Shown here: in pieces, positions 21,476 through 31,512 of the stretch
Layout: the number at the start of each line of letters is the position of its first letter
Numbering within the stretch: position 1 is the first letter of the stretch
NCBI GenBank assembly: GCA_016617785.1
Contig: JADILM010000003.1
Span: 1,736,001-1,800,000, forward strand
Source of the DNA: Sporobolomyces roseus
Lineage: Eukaryota > Basidiomycota > Microbotryomycetes > Sporidiobolales > Sporidiobolaceae
DNA: 64,000 bases
Direction: 5' to 3'
Notes under the pieces: generated by a model
Seen by the model: the letters and a program-made list of their open reading frames with translations, nothing else
The model's database searches: none
What the model was told of the DNA's origin: nothing
Position numbers and translations under genes: made by a program

Positions 21476-22034
21476 TCCTCCCTCCATCTCATCCCTCTTT
21501 CCCATTCTCTACTGCATCTACCCCCTCTCACTTGTTTTTTATCTCGCTCTCTCACTCGCACACGTCTCCGGAGCTTAACTCCACCCTTATACCACTCTTG
21601 ACTCGACCAACCTTTTTGTTTAGATAAACTCTCTCCCTCTCTCTCTCTCTCGCCTTACGCACGCATATTCTTGTTTAGTTTCCGTTCTGATTTTTCGAAT
21701 TCTCTCTCTCGTCGTTGATATCCTTCGTTGCATTAGGCTTCGCTGGAGCTACAAAGCCTTTTTTTCACAATCAGAATTTTTTTATAGGAGGTTCATAACC
21801 TGCAAAGAACCAGTTATGTTTCGCTCTCATCTCTCATCTTCGCATTGCCTCTCGATCTCTCGCTCTTGGCCATCTCTCATCGTTCTTTTTGAGAGTGGTT
21901 TGATCGTGCGTAAAATGGGGTATCTATGCAGCAGTGTCTCTCGTCCCTCTTCCCTCTCTTCTCCCTTTTTTGATTCTACAAAACCCTCCTTCGCTCAATC
22001 ATATTCACATACTAACCCTTTCCTCAAAACACGT
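21476..22034. other. Convergent 3' region between transportin and lectin
   Basis: Strongly pyrimidine-rich on the plus strand, including a (CT)n run near 21628-21652. Both flanking genes end here, so two overlapping or facing 3'UTRs are expected. No coding or RNA gene recognised. Confidence 0.55.
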
Positions 22035-23439
22035 TTAGAATCGTTTGGCATCTCGTGTAGCTTTTCTAGCTCTGAAAGCCATGACTCCGACTACTACGAC
22101 CACGATCAATAATAACCATTTTATCAGCGAGAAGAGGAGTGAGAAGAATCCGGAACCGGGGAGTCCAGATTTGCGTGGTGGTGGTGAGTTTTGCTATAGC
22201 GGGTAGACGGATTAGCTCGAGTAACGGAGGAGGGAGATAGGAGGATGAGCGAAACTTACGCCGGCTGAAGGAGGGTGGTAAGCTACGTTTGAAGTCGTGA
22301 TTGAGACAATGTCGTGCGCGTCTGTGGGAGAAAGAAGCCTATCAGTCGACTGCAATGAATGAACTCGGAACTTCAACTCACCAGAGACATCGCCCGTGAC
22401 GGCTGAGAATCCCAAGAAGGGGTTCTGAGGAAGTTCCAATCCTTCAACGACGAAACATGTCGTCCATTCGTCCCATTTGTTGTGGTGAATTGCGAGCTGT
22501 ACACGATTCCCGAAAATCAGTGCTTTGAATCAGAAAACCTCAAGAACGGATTGAGCGCACCTCGGTGAATTTCCCTCTGAAATATGTCAACCTCGCTTTT
22601 GCTGCTACATCTGTTCTTCGGAAATCGAGCTATAACACTCGAAAAGAACGTGAGTACTCTTCGCAAGTCGAATTAGTGAAATTCGTCAAGAGGAGTACTG
22701 ACCGAACAAGCACCAATTTCTTGACCTTGTCCATCTTTCCCTCCATCGTAAGCCTTCTTTCCATCGTTGAGGATAGCATAGATTCGAGGGAATGAATAAG
22801 CATGTCGAGAGTTTGCGCTGTGAATGGTACGCTGACTCGACATCAGCTTGGAGTCGCTAGACGATTTGTAGAGCGGTCGACCACTCACTAAGTATCGAAG
22901 AAGATCCCCAATCCATCCCAGAAATCTGTCGATCCGAAAACCGGACCACTCCCCGCCCTTCCCTTCGTCAACCACATCGCGAACCCATCCCCAAACAACG
23001 TCGAACTTTTCCCGTCGACTCTGAACTCGAACTCAATTTCGAACGAATTCGGTGCCAACGCTAATCGGGACCATAACCAACCGTTTTGAGATGAGCGGTC
23101 TTGGGTTAAACGAATGTGTTTGTTCGTGTTGATGATGGTGGATCCACCGAAATCAAACCATCTGTTTTGTAGATCTGAATCGACGTAGGCTGTCACATCA
23201 CTTAATTTCACTTCAGTTCGGTTACTTGCGAAGGAGTGAAGAGGAGGAGAGTGAAACTTACGAGCATAAAGGGAATGAGTTCTCAGCGGTACAGTCTTCT
23301 CTGTATTCCCTCTCAAACTGTTTATCTTTGCTTGTGTACTGCCTGCTTTGGCGTATGCTAGTGTCGAGAATAAAGCGATTGAGATGATGAGAGATTTGAT
23401 GAGGTGTCGCGTCCGTGAAGGTTTCAAAGGGAGAGACAT
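22035..23439 (-). CDS. VIP36/ERGIC-53-type L-type lectin, ER-Golgi cargo receptor
   Basis: Exons 23439-23262, 23210-22889, 22817-22703, 22629-22561, 22496-22382, 22321-22260 and 22193-22035 give 339 residues. A signal peptide (KSLIISIALFSTLAYAKAG) is followed by the lectin fold: RWFDFGGSTIINTNKHIRLT, EFEFRV, FGDGFAMWLTKGR, FWDGLGIFFDTY and SFPRIYAILNDG carry the usual Asp and Gly/Trp positions for Ca and mannose binding. The domain closes with FLGFSAVTGDVSDAHDIVSI. After a short linker, one membrane segment (IKWLLLIVVVVVGVMAF) leads to a cytosolic tail ending RDAKRF, much like the KRFY ER-exit tail of VIP36. No coiled coil is present, also like VIP36. The first intron (51 nt) is in frame and open. 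It should carry high-mannose glycoproteins between ER and Golgi. Confidence 0.9.
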
Positions 23440-23987
23440 AATGGGAGGATGAGAGTAGAGATGAAGGGGATAGCTGGTATAACAGTCGGAGAGTCGTAGG
23501 TGTGGTTCGTAGGGAGGAGGTTGAGCGAATTCGATGAATTCGTGTCGAGTAAAGCGAACAAGTCGAATAAAGAATCTGATGAGCCTGTGAGCAAGTAGAG
23601 CGTTAGCTCAGCTACTCTTGAAAGATATGATGGCGTGTCCACAGCTTCCGATAGGGTTGTGAGAGAGGAAAGAAGTCGGGGAACTAGCGGCAAAAGAGGG
23701 GGAACTGAATCGAACGAGGACTTACTCGCTGCTATTCTGTTATCGTCTTCTAGCTTGATACGAATCTGCCAAAAGAGCTGGGCGGAGTTTTGTCGGGGAG
23801 AAGCGAAGCGTTGTGTGAAGAAACGCAACTTGCGCAAATTTCGCAAGACGAGTCGAATGGCGACATGTTCACAAACGAAACGGAGTAGATTGCGATAGTA
23901 TGCATTGCGAGTAGAAGAAACGAAGAAGAATATGCTAAACGACACGGAACAGCTCGAGAGGAACGAAACAACGAAAAACTACTTTTC
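23440..23987. other. Lectin promoter and HRD3 3' region
   Basis: Both neighbours lie on the minus strand. A minus open frame across 23424-23945 lacks an ATG start and any known motif. Nothing else supported. Confidence 0.5.
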
Positions 23988-26900
23988 TCAAACTAATCTT
24001 TGATCCTCTTCCTCTCTCGGCGGTGTAGTCGGAGTAGCTCGAGGCCGAGGAGCTTGACCTGGTGCAGCTGGAGGAGGTGGAACTGCTTCACCGACAGCAT
24101 GAGGTCGATTCAGATGTGTAGGATTTTGATTTTGATTTTGATTCTGATTCGCAGGTCGTTGACGAAAGTAGACGAGCCATCTGTGTGCAAGCCGATCCCA
24201 ACATCAGCTAACAATAGAGCGAGGATGTAGAGGGAGAGTTTCTCACGCTAATAACATGCAAAGAGCGATGATAGCGACTGTTCCACCCAAATCTCCCTCA
24301 TCATCAATGAAGAACTCATCGTCCTCGTCCTCTCCTACACGCCTCTGATTCCTCCTGTCCTGAGCATACTCCCAAGGTTCACCACCACTCTCGAGCTCCC
24401 TCCTCTTGTCGACTGCCCCTCCAGGTTGAGCAACTTCTTGTTGCCCCCCTTGAGGATTTGTCGAAGCTGGAGGTGTTTGTTGTCGAAGTGGAATCACTTC
24501 TGGTTCAGAACCAGGATCAATTCCCCAACTCCTCTGAACGTCTCTCCAAGCTCGACCAAATCCCCACGATCCCTGAGGAACGAACCCTGTCGCTTCTTGT
24601 TCTGCTGAGAGAGGATCCGGGTCTCGTCCGAAGAGGGAGAGGGCGTTCATCTCGTCTGAGGGAGAGAAGATCACGTGGTAGGCTGCTCGGGCGTAGAGAG
24701 AGATGAGGGAAAGAGTTGAAGGGAAATAGGCTGAAGGGGAAGTTTCGAGTGCTGAATCGAGGTAGCGTTTCGCGAGGTGGAAATCCTGTCGATCAATGAG
24801 TACAATGAATCAGTCTGGGGCGACAGAGATTCAGAGCATCGTTGACTGACCTGAGGTACACCTTGACCAGTCTCATGCATCCAACCCAAATTCCACATCG
24901 CCATCGCGCTCAAACGACTCGTAGCTGCACTCTGATAGAACGTAGCAGCTTTCTCATATTGAGGCCCACCTCCTATTGCTCCAACAAGTCCTCCTTCTCC
25001 TTCGAGATCGATTGCCGCGGGTGAAGGTAGAGGAGAAGTACCGATCCCTTTGAAGTAATAATCTCCGAGTTTGACCAGTGCGTCGACGTTGTCTTGGGCG
25101 GCTGATCGAGTCCAGTACGTTAAAGCAATCCGATCAGTCTCGTTCGATCCGACTTGAGGCGCGTCGAGCAAAGGAACCTGAATCCTTGACTTGTCTGTTG
25201 GATCTCAAAGAGAGATTGTCAGTAACGCCTTACAATCCGATCAGAAGAGATACGAACCTCGATCCAAGATCCACGCTACGTTGTTCTGAGCCACCTCGTA
25301 ACCTCTCTCCGCCATGATCCAATAACCCAACAGAGCTCTCCTCAAATCTCCTTTCTCTCTCGCCCTCTCAGCCTCAAACCAAACTTCGTGATCCCAATCC
25401 CCTCTCTCGACGACATGCTTGTAGAACGACACGGTCACAGGGCAGTTTTCGGAGGAAGAAGATGCGTGCGAAGCGAGTTCTGCGAGATAGTAGTAAGCTT
25501 GGAATTGATCTGGTTGTCGAATCCCATCCGTTCTGATCGCTGCTTCGAAGAATGTAGTAGCTAGAACAGTCTCTCCCATACCTGTGCAAAGTCGTCACAA
25601 AGGCATCAGTGACTGAGAGAGAGACGCGAGAGAGACGAGACGTAGCGCACCGAAATGATATTTCCCTAGATTGACTTGTGCATCCGCTAGATCTTGTTGA
25701 GCGGCGGCATGGAAATGCATGAGAGCAGTTTTGAGGTTCCTCTCGACTCCCAATCCATCCCTATACATGATTCCCAATCCATTATGACTTTCTCTATCTC
25801 CCTATGAACGCTCTCCTTTCTTCGATCAGCCTCAGTCTAGTATCAAGTGGAGGAGGGGAGTCTAGACGCACCTTTGTAGATCCCCGTTTGAACCACAAGA
25901 AAGCTTTCTGATAATTAACATTGAAACCTTCACCTCTCAAATACATTCTCCCCAAATAACCCGCCGCCAATCCAGCTACCATCCCAGTCTGTTCCCCATC
26001 CCCAGTCTTCTCATTCTTCTTATCCACCTTCGGATCATAATACCCCAACCTCATACTCGTCCCCTCTTTCTTCACCGGTGAATTCGATCCTCCTCCTGCT
26101 CCTCTCGAATTAAAAGCACCCCAAGCAGGGTTCCACAACGCTTCTTTCCCATCTCCAACCCAATACTTTCTTCCCAATCTCATGAACCATCTCGAACTCC
26201 TTCCAAAATCTTTACCCCCATCCCACAACCCATCATTCACCACTCCAACTCCCAATCCCTCCCTCTCCTTCTTCTTCGTTCGTTGTCCCCCTAAACCCCC
26301 CGCTCCGAATCCACCATAATAGAATCTCCCCAATCTGAACATGTAAGAAGGATCCCCTTTCTCTGCGTGAAATTGATGGAACTCGATCAAATCTAACCAT
26401 TCTTGTTGAGTTTGAGCGGTGGAACCACCGGTCGAGAGAGTAGGAATACGAGAGGATGAGGAAGGTCCATAGACTCCTCCGTTGAGATCGGAGAGTCGGA
26501 GTTTCGGGGGTGAGAGATGAAGTCCTCCAGGTGGTCCAGAGTTGAAGGTACGAATTGCTAGAAGAGCGCAAAACGATTGAGTAGGGAGAAAGAGAAAGAG
26601 AGAGAGAGAGGAAGGGGAGGAGGGCGTACCGGAATCTGCAGCAGATTTGTACCAAGGTAAAGCATCTTTACAACTTTGTTTAGTTCCAATCCCTGCCCAA
26701 TGCCTGTAACCAACAGTCATACTAGCTGGTACATGACCTGACAAAGCCGCGAACGTGTAATGTAACAAACTCTAGGGAACTCCTCAACTCAAGTTCAGTT
26801 CTCGATCTGAAGATCCTCGATCTGAAGAGAGGAACTGAACGAAGAGAGAGAAACGTACGGAACCTTGTTGGCTTCTACCCTCTGCGCCGAGGGAGGGGAA

Positions 26901-27959
26901 AGCAGAACCATAGTTTGTACCGTAGAGGAAACCGAGTTTGTATTGAGCTTGAGGATTCCCGGTTGAGGATGAAGCGAGTGTATAGAATTCTACTGATTTC
27001 GTCGTATTCACCGGGAGAGTCAAATAACCAGTCTATGTCAAAATCTCTCGAGTCAGCTTCCAAGTGTACGAAAGGGGAATGGAGGCAGGAATTGGGTCGA
27101 AAGAGTTAAGATGTTTCGATGTGGAAAGGGTTGAAAAGGGTATCTTAAAAAAAGGTTGTTTCGTTCGAAAACTTACGAGGTACAAATCCCCCAACGCTGT
27201 CCAAGCTTTTCCACTCCCTTTCTCTGTGCTAATCCTCAACAATCGTTCAACCTCGCTCATCCCTTCCTTCGTCTCTTCCTCGTTCAATCCACCCGAACCC
27301 GTACTCGCACCTTTCAATCTCTCCCTCCATTCCCTCGGATCCCTCTTTTTCCCCTTACTCTTACTCACCCGACCACCAAACTCTCCACTTACGACACTCT
27401 TGGTATCTTTTCCGAACCTCTCGAATGCGTTCTTGAATCCGATCAATACTCCCCTAACTGAATAATCCCTCTTGCCTTCCTTCTTGTCGCCTTTTCCTGC
27501 GTAGAGACGAGTGGCGTAATGTTGGAGAGTAACGAGTGTTCGAGCGGGGAGCGAAGAGGGGTCGAGGGAATCTAGGATGGAGGGATTCGAGGAGGAGGAG
27601 AGATGAGGGAGATAAGGGGTTTGAGGTGGGGAGAGGGAGGAGTGGAGGGTGAGGGAGGAGAGGAGGGATAGAGCGAGATCGAAGAGATGAGAGGAGGATA
27701 AGGAGGAAGGGTCGGGTTCGATTATGGAAGATGGAGGAGGTGGAGCTGGTGGAGGTTGAGGAGAGGAGGAGCGACGAGTTCCGTCAGATTGTCGTAGGTT
27801 CTGACCAGTGTGTAGTCCGAATGCGAGTTGATGTTGTGCAGTTGCGACTAATGACGAGAATGTTCAAGAGATGAGAGAATGAGGTGGAGAATGATTTAGG
27901 GAGAGGAACTTACGATGTGTCAGGATACACAGCTGTAGATATACGCTTAGTAAGCGCAT
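23988..27959 (-). CDS. HRD3: HRD3/SEL1L-like ERAD receptor with Sel1 repeats
   Basis: Ten exons (27959-27914, 27847-27177, 27032-26859, 26771-26630, 26557-25872, 25801-25651, 25581-25258, 25194-24851, 24785-24247, 24180-23988) give 1089 residues. A signal peptide (MRLLSVYLQLCILTHLATA) leads into a luminal region full of Sel1-like repeats, for example QAQYKLGFLYGTNYG, ASMTVGYRHWAGIGT, SHNGLGIMYRDGLGVERN, VAQNNVAWILD and AMAMWNLGWMHETGQGVPQ. One membrane segment (GTVAIIALCMLLAWLVYF) is followed by a cytosolic tail with an Asn-Gln dipeptide run and Pro-rich stretch. This is the layout of Hrd3/SEL1L, which holds misfolded glycoproteins for the Hrd1 ubiquitin ligase. The insert between the third and fourth repeats (Gly/Ser and Lys-rich, about 400-560) is longer than usual. 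Divergent from RER1. Confidence 0.88.
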
Positions 27960-27987
27960 CACTACCTAGATCCAGAGCAGAGCAGAT

Positions 27988-28018
<31 letters not shown>

Positions 28019-28102
28019 TTCGAGGAAGTTGAAAGAAACGACGACGACGACCAAACAACTCTTTACCTCACCTCACTCTCTAAAGCTAGATTTCAATCAG
28101 AT
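27960..28102. promoter_or_regulatory. Divergent HRD3/RER1 promoter with (GA)n run
   Basis: The two ATGs are 143 bp apart. A perfect or near-perfect (GA)n tract of about 26 bp lies at 27993-28018 on the plus strand. It is the only marked element; no TATA box is obvious. Confidence 0.55.
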
Positions 28103-29120
28103 ATGGATGTACCTGAACCACCTTCAAACGCATTCGATTCAGTCAAACGATACAACAGGGTACGCCCTTGACTCTCTCATCTCTCATCTCTCAGCGGGTT
28201 TACTCGTGGCATACATCCCACTCCACCCTTTGAACTGTACTGTGTACTGACACTATCGTACCGCTACTCTTCTCTTCATCTAGACGTATCAAACCCTGTT
28301 AGGTGAGTTCATAATCTCTTGCCCCTTTTTTCCCACTTCTTCTTTCCCAGTTACTCTCTAGCCTGTACTCACGCTCGTTGATGCCAATCTAGATCGAACA
28401 ACACCTTTCACCTTGAAAAGATGGGGAACAACAGCCGCCTTATTCGGATTATTCATTCTCCGAATCTTATGGATTCAAGCATTCTACATCATCGCTTACG
28501 GTCTCGGGTAACGCTCTTCCCTTTCCTTTCCCATAACCCTACACTCACTCACTAACTCCTCCTTCGTTCATTCATAGGATTTACCTCCTGAATTTGTTCC
28601 TAGCGTTCATTCAACCTAAATTCGATCCAGCGCTCGCAGCGGATCTCGCGGAGGACGAGGCAGAGGCGGCTGAACCTGGATTACCGACGAGTTCGAGTCA
28701 GGCAGAGGGTTTGAAGGATGGAGAGTTCAGACCGTTTATTCGAAGGTTACCCGAATTCAAATTCTGGTGCGTCGCCCTGCGTCCTTCCATCTCTTCCTGT
28801 TGTGCGAGGGACTGATGGAAGGTTCCTCGCGATTCACAGGTATTCGGCGACACGAGCAATCACTTTGAGTATCCTTTCAACCTTCTTCTCAGTGTTTGAT
28901 ATCCCAGTGTTCTGGCCAATCCTAGTATTCTACTTCTGTATCTTGACCTTTATCACTCTGAAACGTCAAGTAGGTCACATGAGGAAATACAAGTAAGCAC
29001 TCTCTCCCTCTACTCAATACCTCGAGGAAGATGCAGGGGAAAACTGATTCAGGGTTGAACTTTTTTTTGGTCATCAGATATCTACCATTCGATATTGGTC
29101 GTAAATCAACTTATCGCTAG
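28103..29120 (+). CDS. RER1: RER1, Golgi-to-ER retrieval receptor
   Basis: Exons 28103-28159, 28284-28302, 28393-28507, 28578-28766, 28840-28992 and 29078-29120 give 191 residues, the normal RER1 length. Conserved segments are [58 protein letters not shown], then IQPKFDP and a polar loop, [39 protein letters not shown] and the end [18 protein letters not shown]. Four membrane segments are predicted. It returns escaped ER membrane proteins and unassembled subunits from the cis-Golgi in COPI vesicles. The second exon is only 19 nt and encodes TYQTLL. Confidence 0.95.
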
Positions 29121-29508
29121 ATTTTCACCATCGACTTCCAGATAGACATAGACAATTCTACCTCTCTCTCTCCCTCTTCCCTCTCGACTCCTCCCAAAAA
29201 ACACGCCTCTCCTCTCCTCTCCTTCTTCCCTCCCCTCCACACTTCATCTCCGCTCCTACGCTTCCCTTCTTTTCTTGGTTCTCTCTCGGGTTATTTGCAC
29301 ATCTTCAGATATATATTTACCAGTAATACTACGAGTCCTTTGGAAAACAAAAACACGGAACTTGTTTTTGTTCTCGTCTACTCGCGAGTGAACTGAGCCT
29401 GAAGAGTTTTGCAAAGAAAAATCCAAGGTCTACAACAAAGTTCGCCGATGCTCCAAGGGCTTCGACCGCGATCACTCTCCCCAACTCAGCTGGATAAGCG
29501 ATCGTTCT
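29121..29508. other. Convergent 3' region of RER1 and the membrane protein
   Basis: Contains facing 3'UTRs. A long pyrimidine-rich stretch runs from about 29160 to 29290. No gene recognised. Confidence 0.55.
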
Positions 29509-31084
29509 TCAACGTCGCGAATTCCTTCTCCTCCTGCTTCCTCTTCTGTCCCCAGCACTGCTCGAGTTCTCACTCCCCTCACTTGATCCAGAGCCATCAG
29601 ACGACGAGGAACGCTCGTTTCGACTCGAGCGAGAACGTCGAGAGCTCTGTGTTTGGACGGCTCGAGTTAAGTCAGCGCTTCGGAAACTTCCGACTAGTTC
29701 GAACGAGTTCACTCACCCTCCTTCCTTTTCCCATCGAATAGCTCTTCCCTTTATCCTTCTTCTGCGTCCCCTCATCCTCACTCCAACTCTCATCCTCCTC
29801 TCCGCCAGGCTGCGTGTAATTCCCTCTTTGTTTCTCGACCTCATTTGGGTCTTTCGAGGCGTTCGGGTCTGGAGTTTTCTTGTGTTGTCTCCACCACCTT
29901 CATATAGCGATTGCGTCAGTAGAGAGTACGAGGGATGGGACGGGAGATTTGGACGAACAGGTAGAAAGCGACCCCTATAATTATGGATAAAACGACGAGA
30001 CCGATCCCGATATAGAGAGCCATACTACTCGACGAGGAGGAATCGGTCGAGCTATCGTCTTCGGTCGTGGTGGACGAGGTGGAAGAGTCGGAAACGGAAA
30101 CGGAGGAGGAGGAGGGAGTAGGGGTTGAAGAACTGTTTTTTTTTGCGAAGAATGAGACACTGAGCTTGATCAGCTAGATTTCGCGATGAAGCGAAAGAAG
30201 CGGTGGGCTCACCTTTCCGACGAGGTAGCAGATTCGAGCGGGTCTGCGAGAGTGTCCGACACGCCGCTGGGCAAGATACTCGCTGAAAGAATTGCGCTCG
30301 AACCAGTCGCAGTGGCAGAGGAGAGCCTGCGAGTTCCCTCCTCCACTACTTCAGTACGTGCAGCAGTGACCTTGGACTGAGCTAGCGAAAGAACCCACGC
30401 ATGATCAGTCCCGTTCTCCAAACTGGACCAATTCCCACCTCCCGCATTCTTAGTCTCGAAAGATCCAGCTTCACTAATCGTTTTTGATGCCTCCAATCCC
30501 ACCGACCCAGTACCGTCTCCAGAAGAATAGGTGAGATCGAATCCTGCGTTTTGAGGGAGCTTGTCGACGACGAGGAGGAAAGCGGTTTTACCTGCGTTTC
30601 CGGCGGAATCGTAGACCCAGAATTGAAGTGTGTCTAGATTCGGAGAGGAGATCAGATAGAGAATGTATGAAGGAGAGGGAGAAGCGTACCTCCTACTTTG
30701 GTGTTCTGCGCAGTCCAGACATAGGAGGAACTAGAGAGGGATTTGATCTCGTCTACTTGACTCTTGTTCACCAATCTATCGTCGACGTCGGAAGAGGGTC
30801 AGAGTCAGCTTGACCCCAATAGAAGCGAGAAGAGCCGGTCCGAGAGAGAAAGAAGGAGAGAGCCCTCACATTCTGACGGTATAGGTTGGGTTATCGGATC
30901 TGTCAGTGGTCACAAAACAAGCTTACTTAGCGTCGCAAACGAGGTTGAGTGAGAGAGATGAGACGACTCACTGCCAGCTCAAAGGGAGCTCGCCATCTGG
31001 CACAGCGGAGCTTTGAACAGTGATGGCGATATCACCAGCGAGAGCTCGACCGGCGAGTGTCAGTAACAGCAGGATCCTAAGCAT
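29509..31084 (-). CDS. Single-pass membrane protein with Ser/Thr stalk and Arg/Ser-rich cytosolic tail, unknown function
   Basis: Exons 31084-30972, 30899-30870, 30775-30690, 30633-30213, 30132-29959, 29897-29717 and 29646-29509 give 380 residues. A clear signal peptide (MLRILLLLTLAGRALAG) is followed by a small beta-rich ectodomain of about 130 residues (ITVQSSAVPDGELPLSWQ, NPTYTVRI, SSYVWTAQNTKVG, LQFWVYDSAGNAGKTAFLLV). A Ser/Thr-rich stalk follows (about 150-250) and then one membrane helix (MALYIGIGLVVLSIIIGVAF, about 252-275). The cytosolic tail is charged and ends in Arg/Ser-rich repeats. The layout recalls fungal cell-surface sensors (Mid2/Wsc-like) or Ser/Thr-rich wall proteins, but no Cys-rich WSC domain is present. 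I do not recognise the family. The second exon is 30 nt. Confidence 0.7.
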
Positions 31085-31512
31085 CTTCGTCGCACGAGTG
31101 AAGGGGCAGGAGAAAAAGGAGGAAGAACGGGAAAAGGAGAGATTGTAAAGTCCGAAATGGATCCGCGGACCACGACGACGGTCTCCTCTCTTCGGCAGTC
31201 GGCCGTAGATAGTTGGACGTGGCACGCTCAGAGCTAGGAGCGTTTGCGAGAGAGTACAGAGCAGGAGAGGGAGGAAAGTAAGCCGGGAGACAGCGAAGAG
31301 AGCGTCCCAAGGCAGCAAGGTCGGTTGAAGAGAGAGCGCTGAGCAGACCAAGGGATCAGACAGGGCTGCAGAGACGATTCCTGAGAAGCGAGTGACGAAC
31401 AGGGAGTCAAGAGTCGATCGGATTTTAGGGAGAAGAATAACCTGGCTTTCCACCATCATCACCACTTCTCAAGATCACTTACAGAAGCTCACAGAGTAGC
31501 AAGGATCAACAT
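31085..31512. promoter_or_regulatory. Divergent promoter region between membrane protein and TRP1
   Basis: 428 bp between start codons. Frames running into it from the minus strand lack an ATG that adds homology. No specific site (for example a Gcn4 TGACTC element) could be assigned with confidence. Confidence 0.4.

Noticed and set aside
22888..23439. Lectin read as one exon without the 51-nt intron
   Set aside because: The in-frame segment has a perfect gtaagt donor and an acceptor; removing it gives a shorter join to the lectin domain. Retention remains possible.
23424..23945. Minus-strand 173-codon frame upstream of the lectin gene
   Set aside because: No ATG start, no motif, and it overlaps the lectin start in another frame.
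27993..28018. (GA)n tract considered as a transposon or telomere remnant
   Set aside because: Simple dinucleotide repeat with no terminal repeats, target duplication or coding sequence.
30968..31465. Longer N-terminus for the membrane protein
   Set aside because: The upstream part lacks an ATG; the ATG at 31084 gives a perfect signal peptide.
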